DNA of 64,000 bases from Hexactinellida sp. DTS-2022 (lineage: Eukaryota; Porifera; Hexactinellida). The position numbers and the translations under genes were made by a program. Positions 9,825-22,055 of the stretch are shown here, one piece after another (the stretch's first letter is position 1; each line of letters begins with the position of its first letter). The DNA lies in NCBI GenBank assembly GCA_028753945.1, contig JAPNXP010000003.1:4340001-4404000 (forward strand), in the 5' to 3' direction. The notes beneath the pieces were generated by a model. It had not been told where the DNA came from. It saw only the letters and a list, made by a program, of their open reading frames with translations, and made no database searches.

Positions 9825-11055
9825 CAATGTTACTGAGTACTTGTTGATACACAAACTTATGTAGAGGATAATGTGTGATTGATTCGATCAATCAGTGACA
9901 AGAATTATCTAATTGATAGTACACTCTGGGTGGATTCATAAAAGTGGAAAAATAATTATATTGCTGACACTATTAAAAGATCTCATATTGATCCAATTCA
10001 ATATCATGATAGATTTAGATGAACTTCAAAAAAATACTTTCCAAACAATCTTAGTTAAACATATCAGGCAAAGCAGCATTATCCTTAGGTGCTGTTCCAA
10101 GCGGTGGTTGAGTAATTACTTTTATGATATAGGATTTGGATTAGTGAGATCTCGGATTAACAAAAGTTCAGTTTAATGAGGGTTTCTCATTCTAACATTG
10201 GATAGTAAAGTACTTGACAATAATGCACAAAATATTCCAAATATACGTACTCCATTATAGGCATTTATCTAGGATTTCTGGACCTGGAATTTATAATGGA
10301 GGTATTCGCACGGCACTGTAAAGGTGTTTAATCGAAATACATGATGGACCTAATTAATTGATGCGGCACTATTTGAAGGAGGAAAAATTCGTACGGAACC
10401 CAAAGGGGCTTTTTCCAGGAATTTATGGGCCAGAAAATTTTGTCAAACGCCCGGCATTTAATTGGAATCACACTGCAAGCACCTTGGCTCCTCAACGGAT
10501 GCCAGTCAGGCACCTAGATAAATCCCTATTTCATCAACATAGGGCATTCACAACCCAAACAAGTCTTTGTCATTGGTATAAGACATTAGGATTATTCAAC
10601 TCTACAGAATTATTTATTGAGTTATAACTTATGAGCAATTAAGTGTGTTTCGGTTTAAAAAACAATTAATTATTGAAAATAGTAATTATTTTTAATGAAA
10701 AATGGTTAATTGTATTCAATAATTTCTGAATTATTCATTATTCAAGAATTAGTCTACTTAGGTCCTAAATCCATTAAAGCAAAATCCGAAGTCATTTATA
10801 ATTCAGCTGAATAACCGAAATATTTGTGCCTACAAAGCGCACCTGCTTGATGTCCCGATACAGTACCGTTAGTTTAGAGCTGTCACACCAATGGTTGGCC
10901 GATATATAAGTTAGCCCATCATCACACATCAAAGCGATATCTTCACTCGATGACAAAGTCTGAATTAAATTAGGTATTCGAGTTAATTGATGAAAGATCA
11001 ATAATAGATCACTTCAGTAAACATTGAATTACTTTAATATATCTTTGTAAAAATA
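9825..11055. other. Duplicated spacer between TRAF copies C and D
   Basis: Colinear with 1859-3640 apart from insertions. It holds the TRAF relic at 10070-10150, a degenerate hAT MITE at about 10261-10530 and the duplicate small ORF at 10792-11001. Confidence 0.6.
10070..10150 (-). pseudogene. Relic of a TRAF-like C-terminus (copy C spacer)
   Basis: The minus-strand frame reads ITQPPLGTAPKDNAALPD, then a stop. This matches the tail after the MATH-like domain (INTQPPLGVVPEDNATM in copy E). The sequence 5' of it is no longer recognisable. Confidence 0.65.
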
Positions 11056-11219
11056 AATACTTCCCTCAATTAAAGCAACATTCTTAATAGGAAACATTAA
11101 TATCAATATAAGAACCATCACACAGTTTACCATTAACAATAATTATTAGATACAGCTAATAGGATCTACAAAATAAAAATTACTTCTTTGAAAAGAAAGA
11201 TTTCAAAGGATTTGGGATG

Positions 11220-12482
11220 GAAGATTGAAGAGAAAATGGATCAATAGCTGTTGGCACAGATCGCATGACCTTTTTATTCTCTATTGCGCGAAGAGGCGGT
11301 TGAGTATTGATATCAAAATAGAATCTAACTGATATACAATTATCAGCTGTTGAGTATCTTACCCAGGTGCCATAGTCTATACTATAGAATACTCCGCTGT
11401 CGTCACCGATCTTAAAAAAGCTGATAATTCATTGGTCCCTCTGCATAATGAGACTTGCCATTGTTCTGTTTGTCTACAATAATAACTCTGTAGTGAGTAA
11501 TGGCAGCTATTCCCAATTGTTTGTCGAACTCTCCTTCTATCCTCTTGATATAGACCAGCAAATTCCCGGAAAAAGATGGAGAAGTGTATTCGTTCGTCGA
11601 AACCAAGAAAGTAAACCCAGAGTCTCAGTTTGTAGTTGCTAACATAGAATTTAGGACCCTCTATATGCTCATATGGAATATTTTCATATTGGAATTCCCA
11701 CTCAGCTCCGTCCAACTGTTTCACTGACCATTGACTAATTTTTTTTCGTATTCAAGTTGTTTTATTATTTTTAAGCTCAAATCTGTATGTTCCACTATGT
11801 TATCTTTCTTGTGAGCTAATAAGTCTCTTCTCAGCATTGGATTAGCTTTACAGCCGTATTTAGCAAAAGGACAGGTGATCTCCTCTGACTCACAGACATT
11901 CCTGTGTGCAGAGGAGTCTTCTCGAAGAAATTCCATCTCACAACCATTCGGACATAATATGGGGATCTTTTTGCAACACTTTTCATGATTTTCTAAATCC
12001 TTGGCATAACCGGATTTCCCACACTCGTATTTGCAAAAGATTTCACGCATTTGGCATATCTCATTTATATGGTGGTCTTTCCTAAGAAATATCTGTTCAC
12101 ACTTAACACATTTAATCAGAAAGTTATCACAAACTTTCAAGTGTTTCTCAGCATCTGAAAGTTTTCCATTCCATTTACAATCTCTTAGGAGATGGCACTT
12201 AATTTCAAGAGCCATGACAGAATCTTGTATCACATTAACTGCGTTCAACTCGTTTGGATTTTCACTGCACACTAAACAAGTTGTTACTCCTTTATATAAA
12301 GTGGGTTGTCTCATTATGCCAGTGCAAACCTTACAAACAATGAATCCTTGTTCCATCGTGGTTAGATTTCTAGCTAGATACTCCCTCTTATAACCACAGC
12401 ACTTTTCAGTACCTTTAACGACTCTCTTGATATACAACAGATCATTGGAATTGTCTGGAAATGTCAGTAATTTGGATGCCAT
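11220..12482 (-). pseudogene. TRAF-like gene copy D, frameshifted
   Basis: ATG at 12482 (MASKLLTFPDN). The N-terminal half-RING and all TRAF-type fingers are in one frame to 11721. There an A run is one base shorter than in copy B (8 versus 9), and the frame ends after EYEKKLVNGQ. The MATH-like part continues in other frames with at least two more shifts: one between FDERIHFSI and FSGNLLVYIKRI (about 11570-11600), and four extra bases in the T run after NYQL (about 11412). The tail IDPFS is recognisable at about 11230. Copy D holds both the FDERI loop seen in E and the FSGNLLVY strand seen in C, so it may keep the ancestral loop. Most likely a pseudogene; the N-terminal 253-residue zinc-finger piece could still be translated. 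Confidence 0.8.
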
Positions 12483-13435
12483 TATTATTTATAAATTTAT
12501 AATTAATTTAGTGCATAAATTGGGAACATTTCATGTTTACTTGAAGAAAAAATAGAAGTGTTATGGGTCATTTGAAATGCGACATTTGTTTACAACAATA
12601 ATTCCGTAATGAGTAAATGAAGTTATTCACAGACGTTTGTCAAAACCTCTTTTGAATCTCATAGTAGATAAATATATTATCCTTCCAGATATTTCTATAC
12701 ATAACATAGTCTCTTTTTAAGGGCCATTTAAACTTTACGTTACACAAAACACCCTCATCCCTATGTAACGCTTTTAAACATTTTAGAAAACAAAAATTGT
12801 GGTCCACACTTCTCCCCTGGTAACGATATTTGAACGGCCCAAAACATACGACTAGAAGTATACCATAGCACTCATTCATTCATAGCATCACCAATCGGAT
12901 AAGAAATGTCATGCTTTGTGCAAACATGCAAGAATATATTCGCTAAATCAATGCTCTGAAGTCATGAGGGAATTTAATTTCAGAAACTATGTTGTTTGCT
13001 TAAACTCTCCTTCAACAATTTAAATTGCATACAATGGTACTGATTACTTAGCGTAGACTCGGCGTAGACTCGGGATGGGGATTGGTAGGGCCATTTATGC
13101 TAACTTGCATCATACTTAATAGAAGATGATGGCTCTTGACAAATTATTGGAAGGGCCATGGCTTCACCAACCCTACCAGAGCCTACGCCTATCATTTGTA
13201 CAGGCTACACAGTATCAATGAAGTGGGATCGGACATCAATACAGTTACTTAAGCAAGACCTTGCATGCTCACAATTTCTTTTCCGAACTTTTTGGCGAGC
13301 AAATTTTTCTATGATGTCATATAGGTGCCATTCATATTCTAGAATAACATGGAGATATTAAAGTCAATATCATCGGAAGCTCCTAAAAGTGGGGCTGCCA
13401 AGGTCCCTACTCCGATGGCCTTGACACCAATTGAG
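12483..13435. other. Spacer upstream of copy D
   Basis: Positions 12483-13040 duplicate the 5' flanks of A and C. From 13041 on no gene or clear paralogue is seen. Confidence 0.5.
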
Positions 13436-13443
13436 GCCCCAAG

Positions 13444-13737
13444 CAGGGCTTTATCTAGGTGCCTGGCCGGCACTTTAAGTGCTGGCCAGGCATCAGTTGT
13501 GGTTCAAAAAGTGCGTGATTTTCAAATCGATTAGGTGCCGGGTGTATTGCCAGTTTTTCTGGTCCAGAAATGCTTGGATAAACAACTGTTTTGCAACGTA
13601 GAAGTTTTACCTCCTAAAAAAATAATGCCTCATCATTGAATTATATTGATCATGTATTATGGCTAATGCCTCTAGGGTGCCGGAAATTTCTACCTCCATA
13701 ATAAAGTGCCAGCCACGAAAATCTTAGATAACCCCTG
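13444..13737. mobile_element. hAT-type MITE with perfect 8-bp target duplication
   Basis: Starts CAGGGCTTTATCTAGGTGCC and ends TTAGATAACCCCTG. GCCCCAAG flanks it at 13436-13443 and 13738-13745. At 294 bp it has no coding capacity. Confidence 0.88.
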
Positions 13738-13745
13738 GCCCCAAG

Positions 13746-14402
13746 CTATAGCTTAGTTAGCTTATTGGGCAATCCGGCCTTGGGAAAACCTGTATATATA
13801 CGATGTCTATGTTGCCCAGTATTTCTGTGGCTGATCTAATCATGCATTGTACTATGGGACAGCGCTACAAGTGAGAGGAAGGATACAAGAGGTATGCTAG
13901 CAACGCTGGCAATAAGAAAGCGTAACTAACCAATGCCAGTAGTGCCAGTGTGTTAAACCCCATAGCAGTTATCTCTATCCACTAAAGCACAATAAAACAC
14001 TTGATTGCATTTAAAATACCTAGTAGGATATCGCTTGGTCTATTTTGAGTTTATTAACTACATTTATTTCAATTTACAGAACAAATGTTAAGTCTCGTGA
14101 AAATGTGGAAAATGAAACTTACAAATATAATATACAGTCTGAGTTGTTAAGTTATTAACAAATTCGATTGTAACAATAATAATTGTCAGCCTATATTTAA
14201 TGAGCATATTATAATAGCAATCATAACAGGTTAATGGCCTAAAGATACACTAGATAACATGAATTGACTCAATTGAGTATAATAGAATAGATAAGTAGCA
14301 TGTTATCGGACTATAGCCTAAATAGATAATTAGTTCTGGGATAAATACTGGATAATGATAGATATTATTGAGCGAAGCAAGGTAAGTAGCAGGCAATATA
14401 AG
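13746..14402. other. Spacer between the TRAF and protease arrays
   Basis: 13955-14110 repeats 5250-5410. The part nearest P1 (14140-14400) is the protease 3' flank and recurs at 31555-31800 and 51575-51830. No gene. Confidence 0.55.
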
Positions 14403-15890
14403 TTAAGCAATTAGGTCAGGAGTGACGTACATCCTCTTGGCATGGGACTTATTCTTCTTATCATTGTTCATGCCAGACCTGTCAATATCATCTATTGCAT
14501 TAGCTTTAATCCTCTCCTTAATCTCACTAGGAGTAAATTTATTGTCACCAGTTCTAATGAGTGCAGCTAATCCGGCAACATGAGGACAAGACACAGATGT
14601 GCCGCTCTTTTTTTTAGTGAAACCTAGAAATGAGTGGAATGTAGTGGCTACCCATAAATATACCCATTAATATTTATCTAAGATAACATAAATTTAGATT
14701 CAATTTTCCGGATTGGGAAAGGTCAATGTGTGATGTTAATAAATAATGACACTGTCCGAAAATTACATTAGAAAAGGTCTTCCAAAATATAATATACTCT
14801 CGTTAATATGAACACGGATAAGGCGCAAATCGGTTGAGAAGTATAAAGTATATTTGCCTAGCCTATACGAATGCATGCAAGTGACTCCGGTTAATACGAA
14901 TTTCCAGATAATAAGACGATTCCGATTTTTGTATTTTCAAGAGTCTACTGAATTCCATATAATATACAAATTGTTTATTTTAAAAACAAACCTGTATTAG
15001 TTTTGGAGCTTGCACTAATAATATCTATTCCTGGTGCCATAATATCAACGCACGGTCCGTAGTTTGAGAAGCGTGGCTTTTTTTAAATGCAACCTGTCTT
15101 AATATTCTTGTAATCGTGAGCTCCGACGTTGATATTAAGACCAGCACTCCCTGGGCTCCTATCGCATGCGTTCAGCGCTTGATTACCACTGGCTGTCACT
15201 ACTACAATCCCAGCTTCCACTGCTTTATTGACGGCTTCATTAATAATTAGACATTCTGGACCTCCAATAGACATGCTTGCTATACTTCCAACAAAGTCAT
15301 TTCTAAAAAGGAGAATTTATTTTACAATGTACGGTTGATTAGTACGTACTACACTACTACTTTTATTATGCTTATAAAACATACTTTTATACAACAAGAT
15401 TGTAAATATATACTTACCTTGTATGGAAAACTCGGTTAGACCGTATACTCGGATAATGCGTACTTAGTTTTCAATCCGAGGTTGTTGTCATAATCAAGTT
15501 TTGCTGTATTAAGATACAGTCAGGCTTGCTTATTGTGAACAATTTTTCGTCTGCTTATTATGTAAACTTTATAATATGAACAAGTCCAATGGTACTAATT
15601 TAACAACTCATAGAGGGGTTGCATTAAGTTGAGTTCGCATATTATTCGTAATAAAACGACCTGACTTAATTGTTATTCTGAACATTGGGCCGTTTACTGA
15701 ACTTATGTATGACAAACCATCATTTTGTTTTACAAAATGGAAAAAAGAGCGACTGCCAAATTTTCAGGGAAAAGTAAATTTTTAGCCTCAATAATATTTC
15801 TGCTCAACTTCACAATCTCAATTTGCACTCATTAATACATTTCATACTGACAATAATAATTTGTAGTGCCTTTGTTAATATATTGGTATA

Positions 15891-16204
15891 CAGTAGAACC
15901 TGCATAATCCGACCCTAAGTAATCCGGAATTCAGCTGTACCGACGCTCTTTCCTTATCCCAAATGAGCAACGGACAATGTATTAATGCAGCGATATCCAA
16001 ACCTTTTGAACCGTGGACCTCCTATAGTAATTATTAGACATTCTGTGGACCCCTCCCATTGACCGTAATACATCTTGTGGACCCCCTACAGCCGTACATG
16101 GATCCCAGGTTTGGAATCACTGCACTAGAGCCTGCATAATCCGACAATTTGGCAATGCGACATTTTGCCTATCCCAACGGTGTCGAATTGCACAAGCTAC
16201 ACTG
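15891..16204. mobile_element. pogo/Tc-type MITE with nested hAT-like MITE
   Basis: Starts CAGTAGAACCTGCATAATCC after TA and ends GCACAAGCTACACTG before TA, within intron 3 of P1. A hAT-like MITE (GGTTTGGAATCACTGC end) occupies about 15995-16128 inside it. The simple form is at 5480-5648 and the same nested pair is at 55152-55465, so nesting predates the P1/P4 duplication. Confidence 0.75.
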
Positions 16205-18208
16205 TATAACATATTACCTTAAACTTCTCTCCCCGTGAAGCTTATTTACCGCCGTCAGTCCTTTCACAGTCCAACTCTTCTTTCCACCTGCTTTGCAAGT
16301 CATTATTCTTATGCTGAAGAGATAAGCATCCTTAGCTACTCCGCTATACAAACCACCTGCAATACCAGCACAGTGAGTACCGTGCCCGTTGCAATCTTTC
16401 CCTTTTTTATTGGTACCAAATCTGGCATCAATGACATCGAATCCTTCAATTGCTCTGCTTCCATCACTTCCATTTCTCCATCTAGAACAATTCAAGGCAT
16501 TATCCAGAAGCTCGAGACACATTTTTGAAAAAAATTAATTAGGATCGCGAAAATTTGGCATCTGCCAATAACGTAACAATAATTTGTGATTTATGAAAAT
16601 TGAATCAGACAAGATTAGGAGCGTATTTTCAAATGGCTGTATAAAACATTCAACTCAATAGAACAACTCACTACACAGTGGTTTATTGACAGGGAGTTGG
16701 ACAATTTTTTACCAATTCTGATCTATTCAAAAACGTTTTTATCGTGTTCAGCATAATCGAGAACCTAGGTAACTGTTTTTACAGTAAAAAATTCCAAGTA
16801 GAATTAGAAATATGATGCAGTGTCTATAGTTTCAATGGCTAAATATAATTGAAGAAATTTTGTGGTTAACTATTATGCATCATTTCATGCTCGTGTATCT
16901 CATTAGGTTTCGATCACAATCAGCTAATACTTTCACAGTGTTTAATTATAGTTTAAATCATACTAAAACTGTTGAATACTCTTCATATAATTATTTGTCC
17001 TTTAGTATAATTATCATTGCAAAGTATGATTAGCTGGAAGTATCCGAACTGCTAAATTCCATGTATTGGTATTGCGTAAACTGTCGTGTCGTCTCGTGTC
17101 GTTTTACTAGCCCTATTTTTATATAAAGCTTAACTATATAGCTTGAATTTTAACCACTTTCCAGCCCCGCGCAACCGCGCGCAAACCAAAATATACGTGT
17201 CTATATACGGGGGCTTTGAAGATTTATATACGAAGATTTTAATATTTTTTTCAAAATTTCATCAATTAGTAAACTAAATGAATAATTTAGAAGCGTGGGA
17301 TTACCTTTCAACCAAGGAAACTATACGGGTTGCTGTAAATGTAATAGAAAATGCAAGGGTGATCAAATGTCAAAATTGGATCAAGAAAAACGGGTCGAAT
17401 CGTTGATGTTAAAAAAGCTGGTTATTTAACTGGCCTAGGCTCTCGAATTACATTATCAACTTAATTTAGATCTACACCATGCATTTATTTAGAGATGCAT
17501 ATAAATGAATTAGCTCTAGTTTATTTGAAAATACTAATTTAGCAAATATTTGTGGAATTATGGGAATAAATAAAAATACAATGACGTCATAACTTAAAAA
17601 TTTGAAGCCGTACAAATTTTCTGAGTCCATAAATGGATTCACAGGTATAGATAACCCATTGGTATATAATACATTTGATAGGTCTATCTGCTCTGGAAAT
17701 ACCTACTTCCTGTGAATGGTCCAAATAAACCACTGTGCACTAGTTGTAGGGACACCTTCAATTTCCTAAACAAATATGAAATATCCGAAAATTGAATTTG
17801 AAATTATTTAATGGCCAATTTGGAGAGTAATTCTTGGTAGTTTACTATAAATTTTGAAAATAATTAAACAAAATAAATAATTTTCTTATATTTACTTGAA
17901 GTCTATATGATCATAGTTGATGCCAGTATCGAGTATATAAATATCAGCTCCCTTTCCGTAATTGAATGGCTTGTATGTGCCATCAGTGCATTTCACATCA
18001 TCGATGATGTCCAAATTGTATCGATTTGTGGAGAATTCAGACACCTCGAGATCATCAATGGATATCTCATTTGAATCTTCAAAGTTTCTATCAAGATATA
18101 TGAATTCGTCTTTTTCAACTATTTCAACAATGTCCAATTCTGAAATCTGAGATTAAAATATGAAATTTAGAAAATACAAAATGCAAAGCAAATAACAAAT
18201 GAATTACT

Positions 18209-18370
18209 ATACAGTAGAACTCGGTTAGTACGTACCCCTCTGGAGAAAAATTAGTCTTTTTATCCGAGTGTGTCTAACCGAGTTGACACTACATAGAGAT
18301 AATACATTTACAATGACAAAAATTGTTTATACAAGTTAGTACATACTAAGCACATTATACAAGTTCTACT
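18209..18370. mobile_element. pogo/Tc-type MITE in P1 intron 1
   Basis: Ends CAGTAGAACTCGGTTAGTAC and AAGTTCTACTGTA are inverted repeats next to TA. Paralogous copies lie at 35868-36030 and 56477-56650 in the same intron of P2 and P4. Confidence 0.7.
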
Positions 18371-18453
18371 GTACGTATAGACCAGCACGCTTTCTAATGA
18401 ACTCTTCAGGCACTGGAAAGGTAATTTTTACATCAAAATTAAGTTTGATTAAC

Positions 18454-18797
18454 TAGGACTGAAACGAATATACCGAATATTCGAATATTCGTTTGAAGGT
18501 AGTATATTGAAACGGATAATCGTTGACTACTTTTGGGCAAAACATGACTTTTGTAAATTTTGGAGAGATCGTAATTATAAATTCCTACATGAACTAACTG
18601 AGTAATATCTAACTTGTTACTTAAACACTTTGTAACTAAGATTAAACTATTGTAACATCAACAAAACCAATTTTCCAATGTAATTTGAGTGTTAAAATTG
18701 ATTTAATGCTTAGTCATCAAAACGAACGAATATTCGAATATTCGTTCGTTTAGAAAAAGGTTCGTTCGTTAAATTTCGAACATTCGTTTCAGTCCTA
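18454..18797. mobile_element. MITE with AACGAATATTCG inverted termini
   Basis: Starts TAGGACTGAAACGAATATAC and ends ACATTCGTTTCAGTCCTA. AAAATTAA lies before and after it. An empty form of the site is at 36093-36112 in P2 (CATCAAAATTAACC). Related copies are at about 36446-36806 and 56715-57090. Confidence 0.7.
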
Positions 18798-19141
18798 AAA
18801 TTAACCTTTTCAAAGTCGGGTTGAAGGATGTTGGTTAATATAAATTAATACAGTAGAATTTCGTTAGCATGAAGATGGTTAGTATAAACACCATTTCAGT
18901 CCCCTCAAAGCCTTTTCAATGCAAATTATATTGGTACGAATTATGGATAAGATGAACGCATTTTGACGGGCCCCTGGTGTTCGTATTAACTGCTGTAGTT
19001 GGTAATTTAGTTTTACTCATTCTCGGGTACTGAATAAATGACTTTTTTGAACAACAGCAATTTTCATAAATAAATTAAATTAAAAAATATATTAAGAATA
19101 TACTGGACATTTATTAATAACAAATCAAACCTTATCAGCAG

Positions 19142-19323
19142 TGTATTATACAGCCATTTGTAAATACGCTCCTAATCCTGTTCTAATCCAATTTTCATAC
19201 GCCTAAATCACAAATTTATGTTACGGTATAGGAGAAGATTCCAATTTCTCGCGCTCCTAATTAATTTTTTTCCTATAATCATACTCCTAAAGGAGCGTCT
19301 CGCGCTCCTGGATAATTCCTTGT
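19142..19323. mobile_element. Insertion splitting P1 exon 1 at the splice donor
   Basis: TTATCAGCAG occurs at 19132-19141 and 19324-19333, whereas P2, P3 and P4 have the region once. The 182-bp insert contains GGAGCGTCTCGCGCTCC and resembles pieces at 16530-16650 and 35430-35515. A 9-10-bp duplication would suit a Mutator-like element, but the class is not settled. Confidence 0.75.
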
Positions 19324-19810
19324 TTATCAGCAGTTTCTTCACTGATTTCTCCAAAGATTATCGGTAGCAGAGTATTGTCTGACTCTATGAAGAGCTCTTC
19401 CCTTTGTAGCCCCTCATGTCCCTCCAACAGTTGAATGACCTCTTCTATCTGCTCATCGGTAGCCCCTTCCTTCAACAGTACTATGTACTTTCCATCATGG
19501 TCAATGTCATTTCCCGCAAAAGTTACAGCCAAAGTTGCCAATAGCAATGCACACACAATTTGAATTTTCATTTTATTTTGTTACAGAACTAAAAATTTAA
19601 TATCAATAATATCCTATAATTATATAAATTTTAATATTTAAATGCTGTGTCTTAAATTAACATTAAACTTCACACAATTCGTAATCATTAATAATAAATG
19701 ATAAATTGGATTAATAAATGTAGAATCTTAATCAACAATGATTAAGTATGTTATAGTTAAATTATTGTTGGAAATATTGTCATTTATTAGAAGCATTTAC
19801 ATAATAATAC

Positions 19811-19893
19811 CTGTTTTATGTCCCTCTTTTGTAGATGTTGTTATTGTTGTGAATGTTGTTGATTGTTGCCATTAAGAAATCGGTGTATTTATA
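19811..19893 (-). promoter_or_regulatory. P1 core promoter and 5' UTR exon
   Basis: On the minus strand TATAAATA (19893-19886) precedes a CAACAA-rich leader (about 19860-19811) that ends AAACAG|GTATTA, a good donor. An acceptor (TTTTTAG) lies just before the ATG of exon 1. The same layout is at P2, P3 and P4. Confidence 0.65.
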
Positions 19894-20397
19894 CTTGGGG
19901 TATCAGAAATAGAATGTATCGAAAATATTTCAAGAATTTCATTTCAAAACTCTATTCAATTGATTATTTTCGATCCCAGAATCGTAATTATTTGATAATA
20001 TAATTTAATACAGTATCTATTGCATTCTTGATGACTCGTGCTGTTGCCACAATATTCTTATCATTAGTATTGCACAAATGTGAAATGTATATAGAAATAA
20101 TATAATAAAATCACATGCAGCAAAATATCGGTTTCTCAATTAAGATGCATGATGCAAAACTCGATAGTATCCAGTTTTATCAAATATTGTTTAGAAGCCA
20201 ATATAATCAATAGAAATCTATAGCTTCTATAGTATTTACCAGATTAAATTTGAGTGTAAAGTACTGTAGATTCTCATTAATAGGAACCAGGCCCGTATCC
20301 AGGGGGGACTAGGGGGGTGAGCCCTTTTGGAGAATTTGGGGGCCTCAGAATTATTAATGCCCAATTAAACTTTGTAATACATAGAGTTTTCATAATA

Positions 20398-20595
20398 CAG
20401 TCATGTTCTTTTATTATGAACATTCAAGTGATCAAAAATTGTGTTCATAATAGAGAGACTTCATAATATGCGAACTTCAACATAATACAAACCCTATCAT
20501 GTAAGTTGTTAAATTGGGCCCGTAGGCTTTGTTCATGATAAAAAATCTTCTTATTATGCAGACGAAATCTTGTTCATAATAAGCAGACCTGACTG
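20398..20595. mobile_element. Tc/pogo-type MITE upstream of P1
   Basis: TA|CAGTCATGTTCTTTTATT ... AAGCAGACCTGACTG|TA. Copies at 38254-39391 (split by a foldback element) and 58919-59110 are in the same position of the P2 and P4 blocks. Confidence 0.7.
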
Positions 20596-20835
20596 TATAT
20601 AGACACTCAGGTATTTCTCATAGCCCCACCTACTATCACTTTCTAGCTACATACCTGATAGGAATACTGGCGAAATATTGGTAAATAATGAGTATAAAAG
20701 GTCCATAACCTATACAAATGATTGCAAATCACTCAAGTAATACAAATTCCCCGAATAATACGAAAAAATCGAGTCCCCTGGGATTTGTAATAACGAGAAC
20801 ATAATAGTACATTGGTTCCATTTATTAGTGCACTT

Positions 20836-20880
20836 TTATCATCGACTATGTCCAAATTGTATGCAAATATCTGTGAAGAA
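20836..20880 (-). pseudogene. Short relic of protease exon 2 in the 5' flank
   Basis: ATCATCGACTATGTCCAAAT plus the following TGTAT matches exon 2 of the proteases almost base for base for about 26 bp. The same relic is at 39638-39682 and 59358-59402. It suggests an older, lost protease copy upstream of all three blocks. Confidence 0.45.
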
Positions 20881-21555
20881 AAAGTTGGATTCATTCACTA
20901 TTGTTCCATATTCCAATCAATCAACAATTTTTATACGAGTAATCTATAATAGATACATATCATTAATTTGACCCAAATAGTTTGGTAATAACATTATATA
21001 TGTACTAAAAATATTTGGGTTTAATTAAAGTTTTCAATGCTTGTAGAATAATTAAGACTTTAGCTTCTTTAGTTGTTGTTACAGTGATCTGCCGATAGAA
21101 TATTATTTAAATTCAAATTATCAAAATTTTCCATTAATATTTTGTACTCCAGAAATCAAAAATATTTATATTAAGTTATTTTCGATTATAAAATTCTTTA
21201 TAACTCGTGTAGTTGTCACGATTCTACCCGATATTGATATTAATTACGTACATTATATTAAATGAATCTATAGAGCAGATAGTAAATTCATATGATATTA
21301 AATTTACAGTTCTAGGTTTCTCAATTTTAAGTGTGAATTCACATGATGTCCCACATGATAATTTTAAAGATTTTTCTCATACTACATCCTAAGTTCAAAT
21401 TGATTCAATATACACAATTGCATTCTATAGATACCTCTTACATAGTTGAAGAGAGGGTTTCATTCAGGCCTGTGCGACGCGCCTACAGAATGTACTTTGA
21501 AGTACACTTTTCTAGGCGCGCAAAAATCGAGATAGAATTCCTTTGATATAATACA

Positions 21556-21682
21556 AAATCCAAAATTGCAGCTGTGCCGACTCATGTTCATTTGGAGGCA
21601 CTATATTTGAGTGCTTGGTTAATTGATAGTGCCTCCGGGAGGAAAATGCTGTCTGCAGAGGTGCAATTTTGGATATTTTTTT
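21556..21682. mobile_element. Hairpin MITE (GCAGCTGTGCCGAC family)
   Basis: Inverted halves start AAAATCCAAAATTGCAGCTG and end GCAATTTTGGATATTTTTTT, with TTTGGAGGCACTAT facing ATAGTGCCTCC inside. Sharper copies are at 33501-33630 and 49012-49147. Confidence 0.6.
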
Positions 21683-21853
21683 CGATATGTCATCTTCACT
21701 TCAAGGTGTCATTACCCATTTGTAGAGGTGTCACGTGGCATAAGGATCAATTGATCAATTGGAACTTTGTTTCCAACTTGTATCATCTCTGAGATTAGTG
21801 CTATTTAGCAAATTAGTATAAATAATTGTTATATATACATGTATAACAATTGC

Positions 21854-22055
21854 GGAAATTGAAATTTGAAAGCCAAATTAATTTATTTACTATTTATCAC
21901 AAATAAATAAGTTGACATTGAAATTGGTCTTAAATTATTAAATAAATTATTAATAATTATATAATTATTAATAATTTAACACCAATTTCAATGTAAACTT
22001 ATTTATTTGTGATAAATAGTAAATAAATTAATTTAGCTTTCAAATTTCAATTTCC
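21854..22055. repeat. 202-bp near-perfect AT-rich palindrome
   Basis: The left arm GGAAATTGAAATTTGAAAGC is answered by GCTTTCAAATTTCAATTTCC on the right, folding about 21954/21955. A half-copy lies at 33010-33140. Confidence 0.8.

Larger units (their letters stand above)
14403..19571 (-). pseudogene. Proteinase-K-like subtilisin P1, inactivated
   Basis: Five coding exons by comparison with P2/P4: 19571-19324 (interrupted), 18146-17896, 16481-16218, 15302-14992 and 14623-14403. Encoded parts are a signal peptide (MKIQIVCALLLATLAVTFAG), an I9 propeptide, Asp motif YILDTGINYD, His motif NGHGTHCAG, oxyanion Asn in VVVTASGNQ, and Ser motif GTSVSCPHVAG. Two lesions stand out. An A-to-T change makes TAA at 15085-15083 where P4 has AAA. 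A 182-bp insertion with a 10-bp duplication splits the end of exon 1, so the exon runs into a stop at 19287 before the old donor. The Ser exon is still clean, which suggests recent loss. The original product would have been a secreted serine endopeptidase processed by removal of its propeptide. Confidence 0.85.

Noticed and set aside
9559..9891. Three overlapping ORFs of 73-101 codons
   Set aside because: They lie inside the hAT-type element, are proline/glycine-rich from the GACCCAT repeats, and resemble no transposase.
17100..17230. Another Helitron end (ACTAGCCCTATTTTTATATA)
   Set aside because: No matching second terminus or empty site was found, so I leave it unassigned.
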